A DNA stretch of 64,000 nucleotides from Ceratodon purpureus. Taxonomy: Eukaryota; Streptophyta; Bryopsida; Pseudoditrichales; Ditrichaceae. The translations under genes were made by a program, and so were the position numbers. Positions 24,363 to 37,138 of the stretch are shown one piece after another. Under the pieces are notes generated by a model. It had not been told where the DNA came from. It did no database searches and saw only the letters and a list, made by a program, of their open reading frames with translations. The DNA lies in contig CM026430.1 in assembly GCA_014871385.1 (NCBI GenBank), forward strand, positions 16,178,995 through 16,242,994. Direction: 5' to 3'. The stretch's first letter is position 1, and each line of letters begins with the position of its first letter.

Positions 24363-25775
24363 GCGTTATTTGTTTGTAGTCAGAACTTAGAGGAACTGCG
24401 GAGTGATTGTGAGAAGTGTTTATAGAATCCGCACTGCACATGGTCGCTCTTCTTCAACGTCAATGACTGATGTCAGTACTCCCGAACATCTCGCTTCTGT
24501 TCTTAGCAGACTTAATTTTTCCTCTGGGCTGCGACGACGTCCATGGCCAGCTCAGAGGGTACTCGCCTGGATATGTAGAGAGTGTGACCCCCATGAACGC
24601 CGAACCTCTGCTCACTGCCTCAATGTTACGACGATGTACATACACCACCCCCTTTTCTCACGACTTTGTGATATCTGCCAAAAACATTTGAATGTCCACT
24701 TCCTGTCATAGACAGAACAGGTTTGAAATGCATGTCCAGAGGAACCTTATTAGAACGCTGCAGTAAGACTTACCTTTCGCTTACTTCCTCCAATCTCACT
24801 GCGATGGCACTTTTTGCAAGATTGTGGACGGAAGGTGAAGTGAAAGTAGCAGTAGAGTATCAGAGCAGTTGCAAGAATTTTAGGAAAAGACTTTCATCTT
24901 GCTTCTTCATCGGCTTACCAACTTTCCATGGTTCTATTCTGTAACACGTATACACATCGAAAGAATCAGCAAAAGACTGTATTATTTCCATTATGTTTGG
25001 CAGTCTTCTATTTTACTATCATGCACGACATCAAGGTTATCCTCACACTTGGAACAGTTATTCAGTACTATACAAGAGACTAGGCAAGGTGAGCCTCAGT
25101 ACTTTAATTATGCGTTCCGCCTAGGATTGAACATTTGAGTGGGTGATCTAAACAAAACCTGCTTATGAAAGAGTAAGATGGTTTGTCACAAACGAAGTAA
25201 CCAGTGATTTGCTATACGCTACTAGTTGGGCACAATTGGTGATCGTTAAATTTGAGCAGCGAGCGCATTGTAATTTGCAGTAAACATCATAGAATCTGTA
25301 TTGTCAAGAATGTCTGGGATGCGGCCTGGACAGAAGGCCAAGCTTCAATATGAACTCCGGACCTAACTAAACTTTTAAGACGTAGTATCCTCTCTTAGAT
25401 TTTCAGCGTGGGTCCTGCTCCAGCAGACAGACTTCTATAAACTGGTACTTTGATTCTGTAGATGCACAGAAGAAAGCATCTCCACAGCGCACTGATGCGT
25501 GTTGACGATCTCTTATATTCGAAAACTAAGAAAATCATCAGCTTGTGGATCATACAGAACTACCAATTTAATACAATCCCACAGGCGTGACAGACAGTCA
25601 ATCGTAGCTTTTCCAACACAGAAAAATGAAAAGGAAACATCTGCATCCAACAAAAGGTGAAGCCCTGAACAGTTCTAAGTTTTATCGCAAACAAAACCCG
25701 TACACTAACCATATAAAGAAAACCAAATCTAACACAATTTCAGTGCTGCTCCTTCGGGAATTCTCGACGTTTAAA
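24363..25775. other. No gene recognised
   Basis: Intergenic sequence between the plus-strand B3 gene and the minus-strand block. This is where the gene orientation switches. No convincing exon, repeat or RNA gene was seen. Confidence 0.45.
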
Positions 25776-26050
25776 TCATCGCGCCAATAGCCCTGGTTTT
25801 GGGCACACTGTAGGACCAAAACTCTCCTCGCTTGGGTTAGTGTTGAAAGACCCTTCTTCCTTGAACTCCTTGCCAGCCTCGCCTCCCTTGCCTACAGGTG
25901 CTGCTTCCGAAATGTATGGTGGCCACTCCTTCCCATCAAATGGATTCATGGGTAGAAGGTTCGAATCTCGTGCCGCATAGTTAGTTCTCTGTTCCACCAG
26001 CTTGGGTACACGGGCTTGTTTCAGCAACATGCTCCATACCTGCCATGTAA
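25776..26050 (-). other. Putative 3' exon of the F-box-like gene
   Basis: A minus-strand frame reads VWSMLLKQARVPKLVEQ, a Pro/Gly-rich middle (MNPFDGKEWPPYISEAAP) and ends LLAR before a stop at 25776. An acceptor (CAG) precedes GTATGGAGC near 26041. If it is joined to the donor at the end of the next gene upstream (CCAG/gtcagt, 26205), the phases disagree by one base. It is therefore either the last exon of that gene with a frameshift or border I misread, or an unrelated frame. No known family. Confidence 0.3.
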
Positions 26051-26186
26051 GAGATTACCTCCAACAGCTGTCATTCTTCTACAACTCATTGTGACAAGGA
26101 AAAGCCCCATGAAAGTGTATCTACATGTGAACAATTAATACAGGAATGCTTAAACATTTATGTTGCTGTGGACGAGGTAAGTGGAG

Positions 26187-26810
26187 TTAGACAGAGTACT
26201 GACCTGGTTCAATGTTGGCCGCATGTGGGGATGGCCGCCTGGAGCGCTGATCCGGCGTGACCCAGACGGTCTCTAGCTCCTCCTGCCCATCTCCTGGGAT
26301 CACGTGCACCTCGAGATTCCACCCGCTCATGAGAAAGGCAAGCAGGGAGTTCAGCTCGGAGTTCAGGAGCTCCCCCAAGGGCTGGGTCCGAAGCCTCATC
26401 GGCAGAGGGCTCGTGAAGGACCAGGATTTGCTGAACACTGCGACGGCGGTATGAAACTCCGCCAACCGATTTCCCCGGCGGTGAAGCAGCCACTTCCTAC
26501 CGCCAACAGGCAAATGGAATTTGCGCAGGGATGGAGCAGCGCGCAAGGCATTGTACTCTACCCGGGACCTCAGCGCTGCGTTCCACTCCTTCGACAGGCA
26601 CGAAAGTTTCGGTATGAGCTCCAACAGCAGGCTGCTATCAACGTTGAGACGATCGACAACATCCCACGGATCTGCGGGAGCACAAGCAAACTCCAGTACG
26701 TGATCAATGAAAACATGGCACGCCACCACATCGAAGCAGCCTCGCTTGTGTCTCGCACAATCTACGATCCAGCGAAGGTCAGACATGGCGGCGGAAACTA
26801 CAAGGACCAA
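26187..26810 (-). CDS. F-box-like uncharacterised protein
   Basis: A single open frame of 207 codons. Residues about 60-85 (LLLELIPKLSCLSKEWNAALRSR) resemble the second half of an F-box (leucine-rich, then S-x-EWxxxxxS/R), suggesting a substrate adaptor of an SCF ligase. The segment LRAAPSLRKFHLP and the C-terminal half, with LLAFLMSGWNLEVHVIPGDG, match nothing I can name. A donor-like site (CCAG/gtcagt) near 26205 suggests the coding part ends there and splices onward rather than running to the stop at 26187. No damage is visible. Start codon uncertain: M9 and M1 are both possible. Confidence 0.45.
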   Translation of the reverse strand: MVLVVSAAMSDLRWIVDCARHKRGCFDVVACHVFIDHVLEFACAPADPWDVVDRLNVDSSLLLELIPKLSCLSKEWNAALRSRVEYNALRAAPSLRKFHLPVGGRKWLLHRRGNRLAEFHTAVAVFSKSWSFTSPLPMRLRTQPLGELLNSELNSLLAFLMSGWNLEVHVIPGDGQEELETVWVTPDQRSRRPSPHAANIEPGQYSV

Positions 26811-27333
26811 CGAGAAGAAACGGGGGCGTAGGACAAGAGCTTGGGAAAACTGAGGGGCGACTGAGGTGAAAGTGGAACAACACTGGAGCGCAAAGGAAAA
26901 CAGCAGGAGGACGTAGCTGCAAAGACAGAAGGATGGTATGAGCGAACGTTGGAGGATGGAGAAGACGGCTGCGAGGTGACTGTCAGCCTGCCTGACAGCC
27001 CACCATGATCAGTTGGTTAATGATGGCGATTAGGCGTAAGTCCCGTCAAGCCAATTCGTTGTAGGAAAATGGTGATTAGAGAGAGTGGAAGGCTAATAAT
27101 AGCTTGACGACCCTACAGCCTCATGATGGAATCAGAACCCAGACAGCATCAGATCAGACTCATTTGAGTTTGACACTCACCTGTCTCCATCAGCCCCCAT
27201 ATTCCTGGCCAGTTGGGAAAAAAAATAATAAATATTAGTGTGGTTCGCAGACATGGTTTGACTGAATGAGACGATTTCCAGGATAATAGAATGTACATGG
27301 GAAAATTTAACGCAATTCAGAGTTAAAACCTAC

Positions 27334-27660
27334 CTCGGCTTGTGCTCTGTCAAAGGTCAAAGTCCCGTCCTCAATTTCGCCCCAATGAAATGTGCTCTCC
27401 TCCCACAGGTTTTTGTGCTTTTCAAGTTTGATCTCAATCAAGGTATCAACGTTTTCCTGCGAGCAACCACAGATCAGCTTTCGTATTCAGTTTCTAGAGA
27501 AATTGGTTCTGTTCCAATATAAAGCACCTAGTCACGAGTTGGGAAAGACGCATGGTGACAGAGCTTCTAATACCTTGAAATCTTCATCTGACAATTTCTT
27601 CAGGTCTTTCTCGAATTGCTCCAGAAAAACTTCTAGCCTCTCTTCAAGCCCTTGTGCAGC
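27334..27660 (-). pseudogene. Insulin-degrading-enzyme-like protease, two internal exons
   Basis: Two adjacent minus-strand exons, 27660-27574 (LEVFLEQFEKDLKKLSDEDFK) and 27456-27334 (IEIKLEKHKNLWEEST, then GEIEDGTLTFDRAQAE), match the C-terminal inactive half of M16A insulinase-type metalloproteases: the order FxxFExxLxxMSDEEFK, then LIxxKLEKxKNLxEES, then W-EI-GTLxFDR is characteristic. They join in frame. The N-terminal HxxEH catalytic region and all other exons are absent on either side, so this is a captured or leftover fragment of a protein normally near 970 residues. Confidence 0.75.
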
Positions 27661-28125
27661 CTGCAAGTTTGTCATACAATCATTAAGAAAAGAACCTAAT
27701 CGATTTGATAGATTCAAACAACTGTTAGTAAGTATTGGAAATGGGCATGATCAAATACAACTTGCCTAAAGTCACATGAACCTATCTACAATCTGAGACA
27801 ATGGTAGCAATCTCACCTTCGCAGTGGATAATATTTTACAATTTCAAAAATGAAAACATAAATGACTTATTATTTTCCTTTGGGTTACGAAAGTGAAGGG
27901 AATAAACAAACCTTCAATGCGGCTGTAAAGGCTCTGAAACTCACTGCTCACGTGGGAAAGCATTCGGTTTACACTGTATTTATGTTGAGTACAATAGTAA
28001 AAAGAAACCTAGCTGCCAAATTTCGATGTAAAGAGAATTAAAATACTTAAACCTGGCAGGACCTGCAGATCAACAGATTACAAGCGGAAACACTACGCAC
28101 GGACGTGTTTTCTATGGGCTACAGG

Positions 28126-31100
28126 TTAAGGCATCGGAATATACCCAAGTGGAACAGTGCTCTGCAACCACAGATGAGTTCGTGCCGAACCACTATCAGC
28201 TGCAGCATCTGAACTAGAGATGATACGCTCCTTTAGCACTGTTGGCTTTATACCCAGAACCATCTCCATAGGCTGGACGGGAGGTAGAGACATTCTACGA
28301 GATGACAATTGAGGATTCAGCTTGGGTTTAGATGATTCGTCTTCCATGGCAAGAACTTCTCTTACTGTCATTGACTGCTGTTGTTCGATGAACCCCACTT
28401 TGCTCAGATTTGGGGTTTCACTACCCGGGAAGGAAACAATTGATAAAGAGGATGCTGCCAGGGAGCTAGGTGCAAGTAGTGTTAAGTTCATGTCTTGTGA
28501 AGTCAAATTAGTTGCCTGTACACTCACCACCTGCCAATCCAACAAACATTTTTATTCCAAAATGCACAGTAGTCACGATCAAGTAGAATAATACCCCAGT
28601 GATACGATGAAAATGTCTCATACAACACCTAAAACCCAAAGAGACTCCTATCAAAAAATGGACTTTAGGGACAGAAAAGCGAGCATGAAGATGTAAGAAA
28701 ATGGGCGGAGGGTTATCAAACCTGAGGTGTCAACTGTGCCAGACTTTCACTAGATAATTTTGCTGGAGAATAATTTTCGAGAGCTACAGACAACAGCAAA
28801 TCTCGAGGAGGACGCGGACGCCAAGTGAGAGAATGCTTGAAATGTAGTCTTGACTCTGGTAGAGAACTCAACAGTAGCCTCAGGAGAACCTGATTATCAG
28901 AATAAACCCATTTCTAGAATCTCGCTACCAGTAAAAGCTCCGCAACAGAAATCCAGTGAGACAGTAATTGCTATTCCACTCCTCATTTACATCTCAACGA
29001 CATACCAAGGATCCATCAGATGCGGTATATTGGTTGCTTCTAAAAACAGTTCAAGAGGTTTTTTTAAAAGAAACCGAGTATGAGAAAAAGAGTAGTACCT
29101 GTGTGACTGCAGTGACAGGACACAAGGATAGCATATTCACCACAATCCAACTCATAATTACCACCACGTCTCGTTTTTATGGTTCCAACATTTGCCACTT
29201 GTCCATCATGTGAATGAGGATTTTTCGGTGTACTGTCGTCCATCATAGGCTGTTTCCATGCCTGACTTACAGGCCTCAAAATAAAAGAGTGCTGTTCACC
29301 CGGCCTGTCGAAGAGAGAAATAACCAAGAACAAATTAGGAAACGTCCATCATTACCCCGATCCCAAGCTAGGACGTAATAGTAATTTATTGAGTTTTTAC
29401 GCTGACGGCGGATGTCCACCTTTCAAAATATAAGAAGGTTAAGGAGGAGAATTCTTCTACTCCTGCCTCAGGCACCGACGGGGAATTAGAATTTGCATCG
29501 TTGAAACCTCTAAAGGCTTCATCAACATATTCTTATTAAGAAGACTTGCAAAGATGAACAAAATCTTTCATTCAAAAACAGAGAAGAGGTTTGGCAAGGC
29601 TACCAACCTGAGAGCAAGACCTGGCAAGCTGTGATCCTCTCCAACCTCCACACAAGCAACGGGTACTGGCAGCGGGGGACTTCCTGACGAGGCAGACTGG
29701 CACACAATTCTAACAGAATCAACGTAGATGACGACATCTGCCGTCATTCCTGTAGCTGGCAACGAATTCTGCAGAAGTCAACAACAAGCACAGCCACAGC
29801 AGAGAGTAACCAGTATGAGAATATGCTCTAATATGAAACGTTCCACTGTAAACTTAAAGTTCATAGAATCTGTTTGCATGTAGGTGTGCAGATTACAAAA
29901 AGCGGACTAGGCCAGATTGTAAAATGAAATAAATGAGTAAACACTTCACGAAGTAGTCACTCATTATCATGAGAGCTTCCCGACATATTCAAGCATGATC
30001 CTAACGAAACTGAAATCTACAAAGAATCACTTAAAATTAAACGCTCGCTACCCTAGGATAAGGATATACACTTTCAATTCAGAATATTTTAAAAGATCAA
30101 ATTCCAGCACGATGTTCCATTTTGTACATAGACAAATAAATAATAGCATATTAACTTACCACAACATCTCCATTTTGAAGAGACCAACAAGAAGTTGACC
30201 CCCTGGCCAAGCCACCTGCAGAGAATGGTTCAAATTTGCCATCCTCTGTCACCACAGGTCTGCATCCGTGAGCTGTAGCAGGATTCTCTCTATCAGATCC
30301 CTCCTCATCTGATAAGCGAAGCTGCTCTGGCTTTCCCACAGCATCTTGCAGCTTTATTGCTGTTCCATCTGCTCTTTTGCCTATTTTAACATGAAAATGG
30401 GAATTTTGAAAGCTTTCTAGTAGCATTGCGGTTCTCCTTTTCTGGCTTTCACATGGAGCAACATTGTCTTCGGATTGCGGTTCATCAAGCCATTCAGATA
30501 CAGCAACAAGATTGCCTCCTGGAGTCGTGTTAAACCACTTCCCTTTCAAGGAACTTTTAGCCGACTTGGGAGTCTTGATCTTCGCTGAGTCCAGATTCTC
30601 CTGATAAGAATGAGGAGACTGTGAATCTGATCCATGATCTCCAGACTGTGATCCCTTATCAATAGCTGCAGCGACCTTGAAAGGAGTTATAATACCAGAA
30701 GCCTCTGGATGATGAACCGAAATATGGATGATCACATGAAACTGCTCCCCTGTATCCCAATTAACACAACAGAAGCCAACGTAACAAAAAGTGAGAATAA
30801 ACAACTGTAATCGATATGCGAAATCATCGGTTTCGAGTGAGCTGATTCCAAGCCACGCTCATCAAAATTCTTTGACTAGACACTAGCTCACGTAATTAAC
30901 TTCATTGTAAAGCCGCTAAACATATCATAATCACTCTAGTCAATCCACCTAAAGTATCCCTGCACACCCGTAAATTTCGAAGGTCCATCAACAGACCAGG
31001 TACTAAGACCAAACTGAAATACCTGGAAATATAAACGGACGGTCCAGGCTCAAGAGAGACGACACATTTGGAGCCTCATACCAGTCCTCAGATAAAGCCT

Positions 31101-31266
31101 CTGCAATCATTAAAAATGCAAAAACATTAAACACATGATCTTCCAGAGCTGAAACTGGTTGGTTCACATCAGAACAAACAGGAAGTAGATCAACCGGTAC
31201 CATGACCTCAAACACATACAAAAATTCAATCGGTTCACTCCAAAAAAAACTCGCGACAGAAACCAC
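28126..31266 (-). CDS. Unrecognised multi-exon protein, plant-conserved look
   Basis: Exons read in order on the minus strand: about 31266-31138 (VMVPVDLLPVCSDVNQPVS), 31100-31023 (LSEDWYEAPNVSSLLSLDRP), 30749-30160 (GEQFHVIIHISVHHPEA and a long Ser/Lys-rich stretch), 29768-29608 (ADVVIYVDSVRIVC), 29304-29099 (GEQHSFILRPVSQAWKQP and DCGEYAILVSCHC), 28855-28722 (HFKHSLTWRPRPPRDLLLSV) and 28530-28126 (VVSVQATNLTSQDMNLTLLA, ending near HLWLQSTVPLGYIPMP). The many beta-strand-like segments and the end motif recall plant proteins related to TRAPP-type trafficking subunits, but I cannot name the gene. Homologues I recall continue past VPLG, so the stop at 28126 may be premature. Telo-boxes at 31383 and 31483 lie just upstream. 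Borders are by eye and phases were not all proven. Confidence 0.4.
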
Positions 31267-31382
31267 AGTACTGAAATCACATCAACACAGGCTCCACCAC
31301 TTCCCCATGAATCACAAATCCTGCAAATCTCCCCGTCGTCAACAAAACCAGTCCCACCACTCGACTTCGATTCGAAAAACCC

Positions 31383-31492
31383 AAACCCTAAAACTGAGCC
31401 CAAATGCAAGATCGTCTAGTATTCCAATTGCAAAAAGATCCAAAACAAGAAATCTCCCCCAGGGCAAAACAAATGAAAACAAAAACCCTAAA
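31383..31492 (-). promoter_or_regulatory. Two telo-boxes (AAACCCTAA)
   Basis: AAACCCTAA units at 31383-31391 and 31483-31491 lie upstream of the first exon of the minus-strand gene at 31.3-28.1 kb, the position expected for plant promoter or leader elements. Confidence 0.4.
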
Positions 31493-32300
31493 TGCAACAT
31501 CATCAAACTCAAATGCAACATCATCCAGCATTCCAAAAGACACAGAAATCACTCACGGAAAGGAACAAGGATGGATCCATCGCCAGGCGGCACATCGGCG
31601 TGATCCTCAATGGGCAGGCGGCACATCGGCGTGATCCTCAACCCAGTTTACTCAAATAAAGATTTGATTTCACTGTCAACATCCCCATGCCGTGACAAAA
31701 ATGTGTCCATCATCGTGTCCACCTGAAACCACCAACGGGAACTTCTGCATGTGAGCCGTTCTTTCTTGCGTGATTTCTTGAATGAGCATCCTACTCAATC
31801 TCATCCGTATGGACAGAAAAGAGCGGGAGACTCCAAAACCAGTGAACCAAGAAAAACAAAGTCAGAACTTCTCATCCGGTATTTGAGAAAAGCACAGAAA
31901 CCGAACCGGATGGTTGAGCTGCTGAAGAAGCGAAAGTGCTTGAGCTCCAGCTGGAAGCGAAGCTGAAGGATCCATCACCTGAACCTGAATGTAGAGGATT
32001 CAATGTTACTTTACATCACCACAGTAAACCCAACAGATTAGACATCAAAAACATCAAGGAAATAGCGGATTAAGAAAATGAACATCTATCTTGTTTGTTT
32101 GGATCACAGAACAGGACGATTCTAGACGGCTTGTACTTAAATGGGGAGGTCATATACTTCAGATCAGGGGAATTATATGCGGAGTAGGTACGCAAATATT
32201 CAAGCAAAGTAGAATGGACTTCTAATTAAGAGAAAACGAAACCCATGCACTGTACCGAAATAGTTTTGGTACCAAAACTTGTCAGAGTGCAAGAAACTAC

Positions 32301-33309
32301 CTTGGAACCAGGCAGAAGACGAACAATTGGAACACCATATCTATGTACGCCTGCAGACTGAAGTTTATCAGGTAAAGCCCAGGAGACAGATGAGGGTGAA
32401 GTGCCCACTGCATCCGTGAATAAATCTCGAACAACCTGACAGCGACTCCGGGCCCATTGCGGCACTCCTAACATAATCTCTTCTGAGCGTAGCATATATT
32501 TGTCTGCGAATCTGCTCCCACGATCACAGCATGTTACGGTTAGTAACGAGATGCAATCACACTATAAAGATAGAAAAAACTCAGCTGAACCTCGTTACGA
32601 ACTGCACTGAAATATCAAAATTACAGTTTTCTTAGGTGCATGACTCGGCTTCTTGACCATACTGAACGAACAGTAGCAACAGCGCATAACAGATACTGTG
32701 GATATGCAAATGAGAACCGGATTTGGATATAGAAAGGATTCTTCCTCCTGCTTGCCTTGCTACATGCATAACAATAGAGGAAAAAGAAGAAGCAGGTAAG
32801 AAGGTGTCGAACAAACCTGCACATACCAGCTTCTACATATATCAATGTCATGTAACCTAACTCCTCTATGATAACCAACTCAATTAGAACTTCTACAATA
32901 TGAAGTGCTTTCATCACACATATGCTGAACATGGTAGTACTCGGTTAATGCAGAGGACCACCGTCAACCAGTAAACCCATGTCGAGCCCCACATGCTGCG
33001 CTCGCGCAGCTCTTGCTCAGTGTCAGTTGCTCCCCCAAGGCAGCTAAGCTCTTCCTCGGGCTGAACGGAGGTGCACGTTGCAACGCACCGTAGATGTCCT
33101 TACAATGCACTCCTTGCTCCAGAACATCATCATTCTCCATCGCCGTAACCCACTTCAGAACATCATAAACTCCCCCAAAACTGAACAACTCCCTCGTCAG
33201 TCGTAATCTTCACCAACTCTAGATCCCAGAACTCTCCCACCACACCAGGAACCGTTTCATTCACATCAACTCCCATACAACCCATTACTTCATCTTCAAC
33301 TGAAGTCAT
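32301..33309 (-). pseudogene. Unrecognised gene, first exons, frameshifted
   Basis: Starting from an ATG at 33309 the minus strand reads an acidic N-terminus (MTSVEDEVMGCMGVDVNE, then FWDLELVKITTDEG). One frame over it continues with GGVYDVLKWVTAMENDDVL and DIYGALQRAPPFSPRKSL, so a one-base shift lies near 33190. A second exon-like stretch at about 32510-32301 reads MLRSEEIMLGVPQWARSRC and YGVPIVRLLPGSK before a GT donor. I do not recognise the family. The telo-boxes at 31.4 kb suggest the next gene downstream is separate, so this one appears to lack a 3' part. Confidence 0.35.
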
Positions 33310-33745
33310 TGCAGAATTCAGAAAACTTACAATGAATCCTTAAATAGATATTTATTACTTTCTTACAACGCGACCGATATACACGGTTCTCAATGTGCTC
33401 TTTACCATGCCCTGATGTCGAGGCCTGCATTATCATAAAAATTCAAGGTCGCTCCCTAGCAATAACCTCGAGTACAACCATAATGTGCACAGTAACATCA
33501 GACAACCTTCGCTATGATCATTTTCATATGGCCGGTTAAAAAACATAGTGCTGAGCCGCTCCTAGATATAGCTAGGCACGGAGTCAGTTTCCCATTACCC
33601 TAAATCCGAACCAAGCGTACGCACCTGCCCTGTGTGCGTCTCCCCTGCATCGCACGGTGTGATACACTCTGAAAATGGGGTGGACAAAATTGAGCAGCTC
33701 AACTGCCTACTACATCAGTAGAATGGACCTGTCCCGCTCTGTACC

Positions 33746-36570
33746 TCAGTCACGCTTCCTCTTTGCTGCCTTGCCTCCACGGCCTCGACCCTTCCCGGCA
33801 TCACTGACCACGGCCGGAGCCCTGAATTTCTCCTGCAGTCCAATTTGCGCAAGTGGCTTCATGTTTGTCCCCTTCTCTCCCCTTGCAACGCCCTGGGTGG
33901 ATCGACCTCGCCCCAGATTCGCCTTCTTGGTCCCTGGCTCTTTACCTGCATCACTTGTACTCCCAGGAGTGACACCTGGGGACGGGCACAGTTTATTGTG
34001 GAGGGCCGCTTGTCGCCGCGTGCTGTGTGGACGTGTTCCCTGGGAAGTTCGCTTGTCAGCCGTTGGAGAGGAGCCCGGTTCTGCCTGGATTTCCGCACTT
34101 ACGGTGTCCCCTTCCAGTGATTGAAATTCTGTTGCTGGCAACGCCCACTCCACGACTCCTTTGCTGGGAGGCGATGATTCCCTTTCAGTTCCATCAGTCA
34201 GGGCCCTGTCTGGTAAGATACTCTCTTTCGGTGGCTCTGCAACGTCCACATCCTCGTCGTCACTCAGAGCCATGGCAGGGATGCCCGTCTGCGCTGGCTC
34301 TTCAGGACTCGCTAATACTCCGTCGCCAGTCATTGCCATTGTCTCCGGGATGATGGTTTCCCCTACACTACCGCGGACCCCTTCCAGCGCCAGAAACGAA
34401 GCCCGTGGCGCCTGACTAAGAGAAACATCGTCCTCTCCGAATACTATGCTCTCATCGGAAGTCCGGCCTGTTCCTGAACCCAGGTTTGACCGAGACCCGG
34501 ATTTCGGAGTCCTCCCAAGGCTTCGGCTGGGCACGTCCTCCAGTTGCACTGACTTCCCAAACGCGTTTATCCTGGCGACACTCCCTGTCGGTGTCCTCCA
34601 GCTTCCAGAGGCGGGAGTGCCCAACTGCCCAGGACGATGGCGTTCCCGGTCCTTCGTGTCGCCGAGACACTGGTGTCCCCGATACAGACGGCACCTGAAC
34701 TGCAAGTGCCCACATCAACATGTTTAATGCATGAGCTCCTCAACTTCAATCACGAAAAACTTACATACATGTCCATGCAATGAACCAAACGTGCTAAAGC
34801 AATGCTAAAGTAAATCCCTCGAGAACATGAAATCCTATCCTTCACTGTACAATGCGTTCTTTCCAGGTACAGTGTACTTCCCAAGACCCAAGTGAAAGAC
34901 AAGTGGAAGTAAACGTGAGCACTGAATCTAAAGTGCCATGCCACTGTCGCAGCACTTCTGCAGCTGCTCACAAGTGGCAAAGTGTCCACGTGGGCACTTC
35001 AGTACTTACGTATGCACATTCTGAGTCCGAGCCGGCCATCACACCGCCACTAACCTAAGTGCATACTGAAGTACGCAGTGACACTCACGCAGGAAGAGCT
35101 TCTCTCGGTGAGCAATACAGTGGAAGTACAGGGATTACGAAGTGAGCCACCCAGCACCCCCATGAAAACACAGAATAGAGAACGTCCTACAGTGGAAGTC
35201 GAACTGGCAAACCGAATGGTAAGTGCCAGGGCACAGTCGAAGAACTTCTCCGGACTTCTGACAGTGAGACGAAGCACTCACAGGACGATGCAACTGAATC
35301 GGTGCCCTACTAGTACCCCGACAGTGGAAGTGAGAGTACGTACTCTCGGGATGTGCCACACTCGAACTCCGCTGCCCACGTAGTGACTAACTCAGGTGGA
35401 CATGGCATGCAAAGCGACATCATTACTGCTAAGCACTGACATGGCACTGCCAAAGGCCCTTCTACACTCATCCTGAAGTGATTCAGGGCCCCCACATTGC
35501 TTTTCACGTGAACCGGCTCTGGCACTGCACTTCTGAAGGTGATCACTCTTGCGGCACCTAACCGACTGACTTCAACATGCCTCCAACTGTACCCCCCAGT
35601 ACCCTAACTTCTAAGTGTAGATATTACCATTTCCGGTGACCACCTCAAATTAGAAATACAGAAAGCGGAAACCAAGTGTACGGCACTAGACATGGTAGTA
35701 AACGAGGTACATAGCATTCACAGGGGGTGCACTCCTATTCGAACCTTCTACACTGGAATTCGTTACTTACAGTTTGTAGAGGCGGCTGCACCGACATTCC
35801 CGGATTCAACCCTATTGAATGTACCGACAAGATCCTCCTGTTTGGGCTGCCGCAACGGAGGTATCCGGACTTGATTCGCTCCAAAACTCGCCATCCAGTC
35901 GTCGCCGAATTCCTTCTCGCAACCTCGATACGCACACTGCCTCCTCCCGTCACTTAACCATGCTGCCAAGCAGAAATGATGGTACACGCATCCGCAGTCA
36001 GCTATGGAAGCATTAAGGCATTTGAAGTTGTAGCCACAGACAGGGCAGTTCTCAAGATAGACAACCATCGTCCTGCCTTGTTCTGGTTGCCTAGGATTGC
36101 GAATAGGCAGCGGTGTCGTTCCCATCCCCAAACCTTCGGCCATGAGCTGAACTTGATCAGTTAACTTTGCCACCCACAGCTCCGCTCGTACTGCGCCCAT
36201 CCCACGGAGCGTTATCTCTCTTTCAATCTTTTTCAAGTCCTCCTCCAGCCCCTGTTGCTCCACCCGAAGCTGTTCTGTCCTTGCACTCTCCCTGCTGAGA
36301 ATGTGTTCTCCGAACTCCAGGTCCTTATCAAGTATCATGAGCTCCTTCTCGTCCTCCATTTCGGTTTCTCCCACTCTCTGGATCTCGCTATCCTCAGAGC
36401 CCTTTTCCTTTCTGACTTCGTTGAAGTGTGCCACCAAGCTCTCACGCCGTCGCCGTATGTTCGCGCAGCTGAGCTCTTCCTCTCGCACTGATTTCTGCCT
36501 CTCCGCCAGCGCCCCGTCCACTCCCTTGCACTTCTGCTGTACCTCACGCTGCCGATGCTCCAGCACAGAT
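33746..36570 (-). pseudogene. Coiled-coil/RING-type protein with long disordered tail
   Basis: Exon 36570-35771 encodes about 150 residues of Arg/Glu-rich coiled coil (for example CANIRRRRESLVAHFNEVRK). A RING-like zinc site follows: CPVCGYNF, then DCGCVYHHFCLAAWL, then CAYRGCEKEFGDDW, that is C-x2-C, C-x-C-x3-H-x2-C, C-x4-C, suggesting an E3-ligase-type domain. Donor gtaagt at 35770. About 1.1 kb downstream, an exon from about 34704 to the stop at 33746 encodes a Ser/Pro/Gly-rich disordered region ending in a basic GKGRGRGGKAAKRKR tail (nuclear-signal-like). Phase joining gives NFQVPSVSGTPVSRRHEGPG, but the long frame continues one frame over (LGTPASGSWRTPTGSVA), so one shift near 34620 is implied. 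Upstream exons beyond 36570 were not located. No family name. Confidence 0.45.
34750..35764. repeat. AAGTG/CACTT word-rich intron sequence
   Basis: Within the intron of the RING-type gene, short words AAGTG/CACTT, GGAAGT/ACTTCC and GTACTG recur at very high density (densest about 34860-35600), without a fixed period or alignable unit. This is simple compositional repetition rather than a tandem array. No coding signal. Confidence 0.5.
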
Positions 36571-37138
36571 CTGCAAAGCACAGGTAATCATCAGACATTA
36601 TACACACCGTCAGCTCGTCCACATGACAGCAGGGGATCCATTCTCTCCGTGCGCTACTCTTATCACCCTCATGACCATCGACACCCGTGGCAATTATGCG
36701 ACTCAGTACTCGTCGTGACACCGACTGAGTTCCAACCCAGTATCCATGGCACGCTTCATTTCTGGCGCAGTGCTGTCTGATTCATGTGTTGTTTACTGTC
36801 GGCGAGCTCTTTGTATTCTCCTCTAGATCTGCAGTTGCCTCCGAGACCTGCAATTACGACGCATGAGTTTTGCCAGAGGATCCATCCCTAAAGAAGGTAA
36901 TGGAACTTGAAGGAGCAGTCGAGTACAGACGCGAAATATTTTTTACGACATTCGTAAACCGTGGTTGAACCTAGCATCCAAGCAAAGAAAATCACTCAAG
37001 AAAACCTCATACCACAATAGAGAAAATGTACTGTATCTACAACTCAGAAGTTCTAACATACACGCACCATAGAAAAGCAATTTCAAGAATTCCCTGTTCA
37101 AATGCAGACATGGGTTCCTGGAAAAATATTGCACATAC
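36571..37138. other. No gene recognised
   Basis: Expected location of upstream exons of the RING-type gene on the minus strand; none could be confirmed. Confidence 0.35.

Noticed and set aside
33746-34727. Long plus-strand frames opposite the disordered exon
   Set aside because: Compositional shadows of the Ser/Pro-rich minus-strand frame.
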